Below, piece by piece: positions 1-8,678 of a stretch of 64,000 nucleotides of DNA. The position numbers and the translations under genes are program-made. The first letter of the stretch is position 1. Every line of letters starts with the position of its first letter. Below the pieces are notes generated by a model, which searched no databases, had not been told where the DNA came from, and saw only the letters and a list, made by a program, of their open reading frames with translations. The stretch lies in contig JAFZQU010000006.1 of NCBI GenBank assembly GCA_017620255.1, positions 1 to 64,000 on the forward strand, in the 5' to 3' direction. This DNA comes from Lachnospiraceae bacterium. GTDB taxonomy: Bacteria > Bacillota > Clostridia > Lachnospirales > Lachnospiraceae.

Positions 1-210
1 CTCTTATAATAATTCATATCTGCTCCTATCCGCAGACAGTAATCGATATAAGAAATTTAACAGAGTTCATTGCAACAGTAAACTAGACTTTTATAGGCGA
101 TTTTCAGTTGTCAAAGTACAGGTTTAATTTTTCATTCTAAGTCAACTGCATTTTTACACTTTTTTATTTTATGTCCCGTTTATGGGATTAATAAGCAATG
201 ATTTGGAATA
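1..210. other. AT-rich tail beyond cinA, no gene seen
   Basis: This stretch lies downstream of cinA and is AT-rich. I see no credible reading frame with a ribosome site and no clear hairpin plus T-run terminator, although T-runs occur around 155-175. It may simply be the 3' region of the operon. Confidence 0.5.
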
Positions 211-1467
211 TTATGTAAACTTAGTCTGGCTCAGATACTCAAGAATACCGGTCCGGAGCATATTCAAAGCCTCTGCACACGCGGATTCACGGATCTTCTG
301 CCGGTTGCCCGTGAAGCGGCATTCCCGGACGCTTGTTTTGCCGGCAACGCTGCATCCGATGTAAACCAGTCCCACCGGTTTTTCATCCGTGCCGCCGTCA
401 GGTCCCGCGATCCCTGTCACAGCGATACAGGCGTCGGCCTTGGTGCTGATACAGCCGCCCCTGGCCATTTCCATGGCGGTCTGTTCGCTGACGGCACCGT
501 ATTTCTTGAGCGTGCTTTTTTTGACATCCAGATAGGTACGTTTTGCTTTATTGGAATAGGTTACGAATGCTTCGTTTAAGACAGCGGAGGCGCCGGGCAC
601 ATTGACAAGCCTTGCAGCGATCATGCCGCCGGTACAGGATTCCGCACAGGTAACGCTCATATGGTTTCCGGCAAGCAGCTCCACAATGGACTGCTCGAGC
701 GTGACATCCGGATCGGTCGTATAGATCTTACTCCCGAAACGGCTTTTCAGCTTGTTGACCATCGGCTTGACGAGTTTTGCCGCCGCATCCTCATTTTCCG
801 CAAACGCCGTTACGCGGATATGCACTTCGCCGGTCTTTGCGTAGGTCGCGACCGTCGGATTTTCTGAAGAGGTAAGATCTAAGATCTGTGTTTCCGCATC
901 GCTCTCACCGATCCCGCACATCTTTACCATCTGGGAATAGATGGCAGCCTGCCGTTTCTCAAGCAGATAGGGTTCCACCTGCTCCAAAAACATCGGACGC
1001 AGCTCACCGGGAGGCCCCGGTAAGAGGATCAGCGTTTTACCGTCCTTTTCGATGATGATCCCGGGTGCCGTTCCGTTCGCGTTTAAAAGCGCCCTGCTCC
1101 CTGCAGGGATCATGGCCTGTTTCCAGTTATTATCTGCGATCTCTCTGTTTCTTGTCTTGAAAAACTGCAGGATGTGTTCTTTGGATGCGGGATCTTCCAC
1201 AAGGGAAAGGCCCATAACGGATGCGACCGTTTCCTTGGTCAGATCATCTTCCGTCGGTCCGAGGCCGCCGGATAAAAGGATCAGATCCGCGCGCGAAAGC
1301 GCTGTTTTGATCGTATCGGAGAGTCTTGCACCATTGTCACCCACCACACTCTGGTAGTAGCAGGTCAGGCCGAGATAGGCACATCTTTCCGCAAGAAATG
1401 CCGCATTCGTGTTTACAATGTTTCCAAGCAGCAGTTCGGTGCCAACGCATATGATCTCGACCGTCAT
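211..1467 (-). CDS. cinA: CinA-family protein with nicotinamide-nucleotide amidase domain
   Basis: This is a 418-residue, full-length CinA. The N-terminal half is a MoaB/Mog-like domain opening with the family hallmark VEIICVGTELLLG and carrying LLSGGLGPTEDD (about residues 65-76). The C-terminal half is a PncC-type amidase domain with the family's CAESCTGG and VTGIAGPDGG signatures; it converts NMN to nicotinate mononucleotide in pyridine-nucleotide salvage. The ATG follows a GGAGG site at about 1475. It is the last gene of a minus-strand run behind pgsA, 45 bases away. Its stop codon lies within one copy of a GTTTACATAA motif that recurs in the window. Cytoplasmic. The link of cinA to competence or DNA damage is known from other Firmicutes and is not shown here. 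Confidence 0.95.
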   Translation of the reverse strand: MTVEIICVGTELLLGNIVNTNAAFLAERCAYLGLTCYYQSVVGDNGARLSDTIKTALSRADLILLSGGLGPTEDDLTKETVASVMGLSLVEDPASKEHILQFFKTRNREIADNNWKQAMIPAGSRALLNANGTAPGIIIEKDGKTLILLPGPPGELRPMFLEQVEPYLLEKRQAAIYSQMVKMCGIGESDAETQILDLTSSENPTVATYAKTGEVHIRVTAFAENEDAAAKLVKPMVNKLKSRFGSKIYTTDPDVTLEQSIVELLAGNHMSVTCAESCTGGMIAARLVNVPGASAVLNEAFVTYSNKAKRTYLDVKKSTLKKYGAVSEQTAMEMARGGCISTKADACIAVTGIAGPDGGTDEKPVGLVYIGCSVAGKTSVRECRFTGNRQKIRESACAEALNMLRTGILEYLSQTKFT

Positions 1468-1512
1468 GATCCATCCTCCGGATAATATGTTATGTAAACT
1501 GATTCAGTCTCT

Positions 1513-2088
1513 TTAATGTTCCCCGGCGTTCTGTAAAACCTGCCGGTTCTTGATCATGTAATCGATCAGCGAAATGATCGTAAGGGCCAGGGCCGTCCAT
1601 TTCAGGATCTCCGACACAATGACAAAAGGTTTGATCTCCATGCCGCCAACCGGTATCGCCCATTGCACGTTGCCGATCAGGAATCCGATCATGATCATCT
1701 GGATCACGGTCTTGACCTTGCCCCACATGCTGGCTGCGATCACGATCCCCTGATCGCTTGCGATCAGACGGAATCCGCTGATGATGAACTCTCTCGCGAT
1801 AATGATGATGGCGATCCATGGCTCCAGCCTGTCCAGATAAACCAGGCAGATCAGCGCCGAACAGACAAGCAGTTTGTCTGCCAAAGGATCCATGAACTTT
1901 CCGAAATTCGTTACAAGATTGTATTTCCTTGCGAGTTTCCCGTCAAAGAGATCGGTAAACGCCGCCACGATAAAGATAGCAAGCGCGATCCAGTCTCCCG
2001 CTGCGCCGCACAGACCGGTCAGCAGGAAAAACACAAAGAACGGCACTACAGCCGCACGGAATACCGTCAGTTTATTCGCCAGATTCAT
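1513..2088 (-). CDS. pgsA: CDP-diacylglycerol--glycerol-3-phosphate 3-phosphatidyltransferase
   Basis: This 191-residue polytopic membrane protein of the CDP-alcohol phosphatidyltransferase family makes phosphatidylglycerol phosphate from CDP-diacylglycerol and glycerol-3-phosphate, the committed step to phosphatidylglycerol. The family motif D-G-x2-A-R-x8-G-x3-D-x3-D is readable as DLFDGKLAR followed by FGKFMDPLADK (about residues 45-72). The N-terminus MNLANKLTVFRA matches the usual start of PgsA. Four to five hydrophobic segments fit the family. The start lies 17 bases inside the 3' end of rimO, which suggests translational coupling. The order rimO-pgsA-cinA is common in Firmicutes. Confidence 0.95.
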   Translation of the reverse strand: MNLANKLTVFRAAVVPFFVFFLLTGLCGAAGDWIALAIFIVAAFTDLFDGKLARKYNLVTNFGKFMDPLADKLLVCSALICLVYLDRLEPWIAIIIIAREFIISGFRLIASDQGIVIAASMWGKVKTVIQMIMIGFLIGNVQWAIPVGGMEIKPFVIVSEILKWTALALTIISLIDYMIKNRQVLQNAGEH

Positions 2089-3409
2089 CTGTACATTCTC
2101 CCGTCAGATCATATTCGTTAGAGCCGGTGATCCGGATCTTTACAAAATCACCGCTCATCATTTGTCTGTCCGTATCAACGAACACATATCCGTCCACATC
2201 CGGCGCATCCCGGTAGGTCCTGCAGACGTATACGTTCTCATCGGTCAGATAGCCCTCAACAAACGCATCGAGCGTTTTTCCGACCATTTCCCTGCCAAGG
2301 GATGCACTGATCTCCTGCTGCAGTTCCATGATCTCATCGCGCCGTCTTTCTGCTGTTTCCGCATCGATCTGGTCTGCAAAATCATACGCCGGGGTGCCTT
2401 CCTCTCTCGAGTACGGAAATACGCCGAGACGGTCAAAACGCAGATCGGAAACGAAATCCAGAAGTTCCTGATGATCCGCTTCCGTTTCACCCGGAAAACC
2501 GGAGATCAGCGTGGTGCGGATACAGATATCCGGAATCTCCGTTCTGAGCGTCCGGATCAGTGATTTTAGCGAAGCCTGATCCGTCCTTCTGCCCATACGC
2601 CGCAGCACCGCATCCGATGCGTGCTGGATCGGGATATCCAGATAATGACAGATCTTCTCATGGGACCGGATCGTATCGATCAGTTCCGCATCGATCTCCT
2701 CCGGATAGCAGTAGAGCAGACGGATCCATTTCAGACCCTCTATTTCGCAAAGCTTCTCAAGCAGCTTCGGAAGTGCTTTGTAACCGTACAGATCCCGTCC
2801 GTATAACGTGGTCTCCTGCGCGACCAGAATGAGTTCGGAAGCTCCCTGCGACACAAGGTATTCCGCTTCGCGGACAAGCCTGTCCATGGGATAGGAGCGG
2901 TATTTGCCACGCATGGCGGGGATCGCACAATAGGTACAGCATTTGTCGCACCCTTCCGCGATCTTCAGATAGGCAAAGTGTCCGCCCGTTGTGATCACGC
3001 GCTCCGCGTCCGGAAGCGGCAGGTCGTTGATATCGGACAGATAATCTTCCGCCTTGCCGGACAGGACGCTTTCGACCGCGTCTGCGATCTTATCGTATGC
3101 GGTCGCGGAAACAATGGCGTCCGCCTCCGGGATCTCGGAATGCATCTCTTTTGCATACCGTGTTGCAAGACAGCCTGTCACGATCAGCGCCCTGCATCTG
3201 CCTTCGGTCTTATAGGCCGCAAGATCCAGAATGGTCTGGATGCTTTCCTCACATGCATCATGAATAAAGCAGCACGTGTTTACTACGATCACGTCTGCTT
3301 CCGATTCATCATCCGTAAAGGAATAGCCACGCTCACGCAGGATCCCAAGCATGACCTCTGTATCTACCAGATTTTTGTCACAGCCTAGAGATGCAAAAAA
3401 AACGTTCAT
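2072..3409 (-). CDS. rimO: Ribosomal protein S12 methylthiotransferase RimO
   Basis: This 445-residue radical-SAM enzyme adds a methylthio group to the conserved aspartate of ribosomal protein S12. It opens with an MTTase N-terminal domain whose first residues, FASLGCDKNLVDTEVM, are diagnostic for RimO as opposed to MiaB. Cys10 and further cysteines at the VNTCCF motif and GCLATRY can bind the auxiliary 4Fe-4S cluster. The radical-SAM motif CxxxCxxC is seen as CDKCCTYC near residue 150. A C-terminal TRAM region follows. The gene sits 2 bases after rpoZ and overlaps pgsA, so it belongs to the same transcript. No irregularity is seen. Confidence 0.96.
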   Translation of the reverse strand: MNVFFASLGCDKNLVDTEVMLGILRERGYSFTDDESEADVIVVNTCCFIHDACEESIQTILDLAAYKTEGRCRALIVTGCLATRYAKEMHSEIPEADAIVSATAYDKIADAVESVLSGKAEDYLSDINDLPLPDAERVITTGGHFAYLKIAEGCDKCCTYCAIPAMRGKYRSYPMDRLVREAEYLVSQGASELILVAQETTLYGRDLYGYKALPKLLEKLCEIEGLKWIRLLYCYPEEIDAELIDTIRSHEKICHYLDIPIQHASDAVLRRMGRRTDQASLKSLIRTLRTEIPDICIRTTLISGFPGETEADHQELLDFVSDLRFDRLGVFPYSREEGTPAYDFADQIDAETAERRRDEIMELQQEISASLGREMVGKTLDAFVEGYLTDENVYVCRTYRDAPDVDGYVFVDTDRQMMSGDFVKIRITGSNEYDLTGECTDESGE

Positions 3410-3411
3410 TC

Positions 3412-3648
3412 TTATTCGTCATCGCCAACGATCTTGACAATGCCCTTGTTGACTTCTTCGACAGCCACGGAAAGCGGCTTTTTGTCAACAGCGTTCTCCA
3501 CGGGCGTTGCCGCACCGTCGATGAGCTGTCTGGCACGCTTGCTGGTTGCCATTACGATCGAATAACGGCTGTTGACAACGGGTGCCTCGCCCTCTTCGAC
3601 TTCGCTGTTTACGACTTTCATTAAATCTGTGTAACTGGGATGTAACAT
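3412..3648 (-). CDS. rpoZ: DNA-directed RNA polymerase omega subunit
   Basis: This 78-residue omega subunit helps assemble and stabilise RNA polymerase. The family core is seen in NSRYSIVMATSKRARQL, followed by the short KPLSVAVEEV helix. I place the start at 3648 (MLHPSY) because the AGGAG site then lies 7 bases away. An in-frame ATG 6 bases upstream would leave only one base of spacing. It lies between gmk and rimO, the normal Firmicutes neighbourhood (yicC-gmk-rpoZ). Cytoplasmic. Confidence 0.94.
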   Translation of the reverse strand: MLHPSYTDLMKVVNSEVEEGEAPVVNSRYSIVMATSKRARQLIDGAATPVENAVDKKPLSVAVEEVNKGIVKIVGDDE

Positions 3649-3701
3649 GATCATTCTCCTGTTTCTTTTATTTAACCGGCCGGCCGTTTATACGGTCTGC
3701 C

Positions 3702-4337
3702 TTAAACATGCTCTTTCAAAAACTCCACGAATCCGGTCTTGATGGATTCCACAAACTCACGGTTGCGTTCCGTTGCATAGCGCGCGGAGTTCACGGTCTC
3801 ATGCAGAAACCTTACCGTTTCATCCAGGTCGTCGTTCACCAAAAGATAATCATATCTGCCGATCACTTCCGCCTCTTCCTGGCCGCGCTTCATGCGCTTT
3901 AAGATCACTTCCTCACTCTCGGTGCCTCTGCCCTTGAGCCGGTTGTAGATCTCCTGCACCGTCGGCGGCATCACGAAAAACAGGACCGCTTCCGGAAACA
4001 TTTCCTTGACCTGCAGGGCACCCTGACATTCGATCTCTAAGATCACATCCTTGCCTTCCTGCAGTTTCTGTTCGACATAGGTACGCGGCGTGCCGTAGTA
4101 GTTGGAAACATACTGTGCATATTCCAGCAGTTCGCCGGCATCGATCATCTCAAGGAATCTCTCCTTCGTGATGAAGAAATAGTCAACGCCGTCCACTTCC
4201 CCGGGTCTCGGATCCCTGGTCGTTGCGGAGACCGAAAACGCATAATTATCATGCTGCCGCATCAGTTCCTTGCAGATCGTTCCCTTGCCGGAACCCGCAA
4301 ATCCCGAGATCACCACTAACAGTCCGCGCTTTTTCAT
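3702..4337 (-). CDS. gmk: Guanylate kinase
   Basis: This 211-residue enzyme transfers phosphate from ATP to GMP to give GDP. The P-loop GFAGSGKGT lies near the N-terminus, followed by the guanylate-kinase signature STTRDPRPGEVDGVDYFFI, then the LLEYAQYVSNYYGTP GMP-binding stretch and DVILEIECQGALQVK. I chose the ATG at 4337 because GAGG lies 6 bases upstream. A GTG 12 bases further upstream has no ribosome site. It is the second gene of the operon from the 5285-5313 promoter. Confidence 0.95.
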   Translation of the reverse strand: MKKRGLLVVISGFAGSGKGTICKELMRQHDNYAFSVSATTRDPRPGEVDGVDYFFITKERFLEMIDAGELLEYAQYVSNYYGTPRTYVEQKLQEGKDVILEIECQGALQVKEMFPEAVLFFVMPPTVQEIYNRLKGRGTESEEVILKRMKRGQEEAEVIGRYDYLLVNDDLDETVRFLHETVNSARYATERNREFVESIKTGFVEFLKEHV

Positions 4338-4370
4338 GTCCTTCCTCACTGTGTAAAAATCAATCCGCTG

Positions 4371-5249
4371 CTACTCTATGTTCTGGATCTGTTCCCTGAC
4401 TTTTTCAATATCGGTCTTCAGATCGATCGCATGATCGCTGGTCATAAGGTCATTCGACTTGGAAAGGATCGTATTGGCTTCGCGGTTCATCTCCTGTGCG
4501 ATGAAATCCAGCTTGCGTCCGACGCTGCCGCCCTCTGCCAGTGTCTCTTTCGTATGCTCCACATGGGCCCTGAGTCTTACGATCTCTTCATCCACGCAGA
4601 TCTTGTCTGCAAAGAGTGTGACTTCCGTCAGGATCCTGGCCTCGTCGATCTTGGCGTCGGAAAGCATTTCCGATACCCTGTCGCGGATCTTTGCGCGGTA
4701 TTCCGCAATGATCTCCGGTGCACGCGCGGAAATATGATCCACATGCGCAAGCATCCCGTCCAGCTTCTCGTTCAGATCCGCGGCCAGTTTCTCACCTTCC
4801 GTGATCCTCGCCTGTACGAACTGCTCTGCCGCACCGCGAAGTGCCTTTTCCAGATCCGTCCAGAGTTCCTGCTCGTCGATCTCCATCTCTTCCAGGGAGA
4901 GAACTTCCGGATATCTGGAGAGCACGGAGATGCGCACATCGTTTTCCAGTCCGAAATCATCTGACATTTCCTGCAGGTATTTCATATAGGAAGCTGCCAT
5001 TTCTTTGTTGTAATGCAGAGCATAATGATCTTCCGTGAAGTCTTCATAGGTGATGAACACATCCACTTTACCACGCTGAATGTACTCTTTCAGCACGTTC
5101 CGGATCGATGCCTCGAAGAAATTCAGTTTCTTTGGCATCTTCAGATTCATGTCCAGATATCTGTGATTTACGGACTTCATTTCGACCGTGATCTTCTTGC
5201 TCTCATCGGATAATTCGAAATGTCCGAACCCCGTCATACTTTTAACCAT
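4371..5249 (-). CDS. yicC: YicC/YloC-family endoribonuclease
   Basis: This 292-residue protein starts with MVKSMTGFGH, the hallmark of the YicC/YloC family, and ends with the conserved DUF1732 region (KLDFIAQEMNREANTI, then DIEKVREQIQNIE). Members act as endoribonucleases, as shown for E. coli YicC and its B. subtilis relative. I choose the ATG at 5249, which has AAGGAG 6 bases upstream. It lies about 30 bases inside the transcript predicted from the 5285-5313 promoter. It is the first gene of the yicC-gmk-rpoZ-rimO-pgsA-cinA series. Cytoplasmic. Confidence 0.92.
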   Translation of the reverse strand: MVKSMTGFGHFELSDESKKITVEMKSVNHRYLDMNLKMPKKLNFFEASIRNVLKEYIQRGKVDVFITYEDFTEDHYALHYNKEMAASYMKYLQEMSDDFGLENDVRISVLSRYPEVLSLEEMEIDEQELWTDLEKALRGAAEQFVQARITEGEKLAADLNEKLDGMLAHVDHISARAPEIIAEYRAKIRDRVSEMLSDAKIDEARILTEVTLFADKICVDEEIVRLRAHVEHTKETLAEGGSVGRKLDFIAQEMNREANTILSKSNDLMTSDHAIDLKTDIEKVREQIQNIE

Positions 5250-5284
5250 GCAGGTCTCCTTCCCCACAAGCCACACGCTATTTT

Positions 5285-5313
5285 ATTATAGTCTATCGGT
5301 ATTTAAGCGTCAA
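5285..5313 (-). promoter_or_regulatory. Sigma-A promoter of the yicC-cinA operon
   Basis: On the minus strand a TTGACG box (5308-5313) is followed by 17 bases and a perfect TATAAT (5285-5290), about 35 bases before the yicC start codon. It is one of the best promoter matches in the window and can drive all six downstream genes. Confidence 0.85.
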
Positions 5314-5324
5314 GCAAAGCCCTG

Positions 5325-5353
5325 TTGCAAATCGGTCCCGATTTCGTTACACT
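5325..5353 (+). promoter_or_regulatory. Possible promoter of rqcH
   Basis: TTGCAA (5325-5330), a 17-base gap, and TACACT (5348-5353) lie 50 bases before the rqcH start. Each box matches the consensus at 4 of 6 positions, so this is only a candidate. Confidence 0.35.
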
Positions 5354-5402
5354 TATAGCATTGATGCGGAAAAAATGAAAATCATCTGATGGGGAGCGGC
5401 CG

Positions 5403-7139
5403 ATGGCACTCGACGGATTTACGATCAGCGCGCTTAGGGCGGAGCTTAACAATACCATACTGCAGGCGAGGATCTACAAGATCTCACAGCCCGAGGCGGA
5501 CGAGATCCTGCTGACGCTGAAAACGGAGCAGGGACAGAACCGCCTGCTTCTTTGTGCCGATGCGACGCTTCCTTTTCTCTATCTGACGGAACAGAACAAA
5601 CCCTCTCCCATGAGTGCGCCGAATTTCTGCATGCTGCTGAGAAAACATCTGCAGAACGGCCGGATCGTGGCGATCAGACAGCCGTCTTTAGAGCGGATCC
5701 TGATGTTTGATATCGAGCATCTGGACGAAATGGGCGATCTGAAAAAGAAAACGCTGATCGTCGAGATCATGGGAAAGCACAGTAATATCATCTTCACGGA
5801 TGAAGACGGCACGATCATCGACAGCATCAAACACATCTCCGCGGCCGTCAGTTCCGTACGGGAAGTGCTGCCGGGACGCCCGTATTTTATCCCGCAGACC
5901 ACGGACAAATTCGATCCGTTCACCGTGACAAAAGAAGAATTCATTCCGGCTTTTCTCTCACAGCCCCTGCCCGCAGGCAAAGCGGTCTATACACTCCTTA
6001 CCGGCTTTTCGCCTCTTATGAGCGAGGAGCTTTTGTACCGCAGTTCCCTGGATTCAGACAGAAGTGCAAACACCCTGGAAGAAGACCATGTACTGCACCT
6101 GTACGGTCGGCTGCGCGAAATGATGGAGGATGTCACGGCGGGTGATTTTGACGCAAATATCATCTACAGGGACGAGGAGCCTGTCGCCTTTGCGGCCCTG
6201 CCGCTCACGATGTATGCGGGAGAGACCTGCGTGCACAGCCCTTCGGTCTCCTCCGTCCTGCAGGAATTCTATCAGAAGAAAAACGCTTTCACCAGGATCC
6301 GGCAGAAATCCGCCGACTTAAGAAGGATCGTTCAGACGGCGCTCGAGCGTAACGTGCGCAAGTACGACCTGCAGTTAAAACAGCTGAAGGATACCGCCAA
6401 GAAAGACAAATACAAACTGTACGGCGAGCTGCTGAACACCTACGGATACAGCTGCGAACCCGGTGCCAAGACATTTACCTGCGAGAACTACTACAACGGC
6501 GAACAGGTGACGATCCCGCTTGACGATACGCTGTCGGCGCTTGAGAACGCGCAGAAATTCTTTGACCGCTATCAGAAACTCAAACGTACGGAAGAAGCCC
6601 TGCTCACGCAGAGTGCCCAGACGAAGGGCGAGATCGACCATCTCTCTTCCGTGATGGCCTCGCTAGACATCGCGCAGAAGGAAGAAGATCTTCTCCAGAT
6701 CACGGACGAGCTGGCCGATACCGGTTATATCCGCAGAAAGAGTACGGCCAAACGTGCAAAGATCACGAGTAAGCCTTTCCATTACATCAGTTCCGACGGG
6801 TTTGACATGTATGTCGGCAAGAATAATTACCAGAACGATGAACTCACATTCCGTCTTGCGACCGGAAACGACTGGTGGTTCCACGCCAAGGGGATCCCGG
6901 GCTCGCATGTGATCGTGAAGAGCGAAAACAAAGAACTGCCGGACCGCACGTTTGAAGAAGCGGCAGCGCTTGCCGCCTACTATTCAACGGGCCGCGAATC
7001 CGGCAAGGTGGAAGTGGATTATGTCCGCAAAAAAGAAGTAAAGAAACCGGGCGGCGCTGCACCCGGCTTCGTGGTCTACTATACAAATTTCTCCATGGTC
7101 GCCGTGCCGAAGATCGGCCATCTGCAGCAGGCCGACTGA
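5403..7139 (+). CDS. rqcH: RqcH / NFACT-family ribosome quality control protein
   Basis: This 578-residue NFACT protein is the bacterial Rqc2 homologue. It binds stalled 50S subunits carrying nascent chains and recruits alanyl-tRNA to add C-terminal alanine tails. The NFACT-N domain opens with MALDGFTISALRAEL. A long coiled-coil middle (about 280-430) is followed by the NFACT-R region, with the family's DWWFHAKGIPGSHVI (about 495) and a Lys-rich VDYVRKKEVKKPGG end. Older annotations call this family fibronectin-binding protein. It is divergent from yicC and ends only 4 bases from the convergent symporter gene. GGGGAG lies before the ATG. Cytoplasmic. Confidence 0.93.
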   Translation: MALDGFTISALRAELNNTILQARIYKISQPEADEILLTLKTEQGQNRLLLCADATLPFLYLTEQNKPSPMSAPNFCMLLRKHLQNGRIVAIRQPSLERILMFDIEHLDEMGDLKKKTLIVEIMGKHSNIIFTDEDGTIIDSIKHISAAVSSVREVLPGRPYFIPQTTDKFDPFTVTKEEFIPAFLSQPLPAGKAVYTLLTGFSPLMSEELLYRSSLDSDRSANTLEEDHVLHLYGRLREMMEDVTAGDFDANIIYRDEEPVAFAALPLTMYAGETCVHSPSVSSVLQEFYQKKNAFTRIRQKSADLRRIVQTALERNVRKYDLQLKQLKDTAKKDKYKLYGELLNTYGYSCEPGAKTFTCENYYNGEQVTIPLDDTLSALENAQKFFDRYQKLKRTEEALLTQSAQTKGEIDHLSSVMASLDIAQKEEDLLQITDELADTGYIRRKSTAKRAKITSKPFHYISSDGFDMYVGKNNYQNDELTFRLATGNDWWFHAKGIPGSHVIVKSENKELPDRTFEEAAALAAYYSTGRESGKVEVDYVRKKEVKKPGGAAPGFVVYYTNFSMVAVPKIGHLQQAD

Positions 7140-7143
7140 ATCA

Positions 7144-8601
7144 TCAGGCGTTGCGGGATTCGATCTCTGCGACCATGTCCGCATACATCTTCTCATCGAT
7201 CTTATATTTTCCACGGACGATGAAGTAACACGAAAGCATCGCCGCCATCGGGATCAGGACCATGCCAAGGCGCAGGATGAAGGTCTGCGTGTCGGTTACG
7301 GATGCGATATATCCGTTGGCCTGACTCAGCGCTTCCTCACTGCTCATCGTCGCCTTGCCGACCTCGATCTCAAGCGCGCTGATCTGCTGGCTGATCCCGT
7401 AGATACCGCTGACGATCAGCACCAGGGCGCTGATACCCTGATTCAGTGCGGATGCGAACTTCACGGCAAACGAGCGCACCGTGGAAATGACGCTGTCATG
7501 TCTTTCATGGAATTTATACTCATCATATTCGATCGTGTTGTTGATCATCACGATCATCGTCATGTTAAAGATACCCTGACAGAAAAAGATCAGAAAACCG
7601 ATGACGTTCAGCAGGATCACATTCTTCGGAAGAACGTAGCCGTAACTTAAGAGCAGCACATAACCGATGCAGATCAGGATGATGCTGTAGGTCAGGATCT
7701 GTTTGCGTGACAGTTTCTTGGAGACCGCCGCAAAGATCGCCTGTGAGAACAGCGTGCCCAGTCCGAACATGACCGTAAAGATAAAGATCAGATTTCCCGC
7801 TTCCGAATAACCGAATTCGAAATTGAAGAAATTATAGCCGAAGATGATCAGCAGGTTGGAGCCGATATTGAACAGGAAAAACGCGATACCCGCGGGGATC
7901 AGCTGATCGTTGCGAAGGAAGATCTTCAGCATGTCTTTTAAGGACAGTTTCACGTCCGAGCTCTTCCTCTCCCGTTCCGTAACACCGAAATATACCAGCA
8001 CCTGGAAACCGAGAAAGGCAAGCGCCACAACGGCTGCCACCGCGCGGTATGCGTTGACGGCGTTACCGGCGATCACGGTCGGTACGATACCTGCGACCGA
8101 AAACTGGCCGATGCAGACAAAGATGCTCATCAGCGTGACCAGCGTATTCCTGGTCGATGCATCGCTCGAGAGACTCGGCAGCATGCCCCAGTAGGAAATA
8201 TCGTTCATGGTAAAAGTCATTCCCCACAGCAGATAACTGATGCCAAAGAACAGTACAAAGGACCAGCCCTGCGGCCTGACCGTAAAGAGGATCACGATCA
8301 GTGATGCATTTAAGATCGCACCGAGCAGGATCCACGGCCTGTATTTTCCGTGTTTCAGATGCGCGTTTTCAATGATGATCCCCATCAGCGGATCGTTGAT
8401 CGCATCCCACACGAGACAGCCTGCCATGATCGCGGAGATCGTCGCAAACTGTGCCGCGGTAAGCTTCATCGTATACTGGATGTAAGTGATCAGATACATC
8501 GAGATCAGCGCATAAGCCGCATCCCTTCCGGTCGCTCCGATACAGTAGGACCACTTGGTCCTGTTATCCAGTTTTTTTGTACTTGTCTGATCGTTACTCA
8601 T
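7144..8601 (-). CDS. GPH-family sugar:cation symporter
   Basis: This 485-residue membrane protein has about 12 hydrophobic segments and belongs to the glycoside-pentoside-hexuronide symporter branch of the major facilitator superfamily (MelB/XynB-like). The family-typical N-terminal motif NDPLMGIIIENA occurs after the second helix, and a charged GKYRPWI loop follows. The likely role is uptake of an oligosaccharide or glycoside with Na+ or H+. It lies 77 bases after the GH13 gene on the same strand, so it probably imports the glucosidase's substrate (inference). A GTTTACATAA motif copy (8616-8625) lies immediately upstream of the ribosome site GGAGAA. The substrate cannot be read from sequence. 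Confidence 0.88.
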   Translation of the reverse strand: MSNDQTSTKKLDNRTKWSYCIGATGRDAAYALISMYLITYIQYTMKLTAAQFATISAIMAGCLVWDAINDPLMGIIIENAHLKHGKYRPWILLGAILNASLIVILFTVRPQGWSFVLFFGISYLLWGMTFTMNDISYWGMLPSLSSDASTRNTLVTLMSIFVCIGQFSVAGIVPTVIAGNAVNAYRAVAAVVALAFLGFQVLVYFGVTERERKSSDVKLSLKDMLKIFLRNDQLIPAGIAFFLFNIGSNLLIIFGYNFFNFEFGYSEAGNLIFIFTVMFGLGTLFSQAIFAAVSKKLSRKQILTYSIILICIGYVLLLSYGYVLPKNVILLNVIGFLIFFCQGIFNMTMIVMINNTIEYDEYKFHERHDSVISTVRSFAVKFASALNQGISALVLIVSGIYGISQQISALEIEVGKATMSSEEALSQANGYIASVTDTQTFILRLGMVLIPMAAMLSCYFIVRGKYKIDEKMYADMVAEIESRNA

Positions 8602-8678
8602 GTTTGTTCTCCATTTTATGTAAACTATATAGTCGCAGTTTCCCTGCTATACATGTCAATCTTCAGGTTTGTCATGCG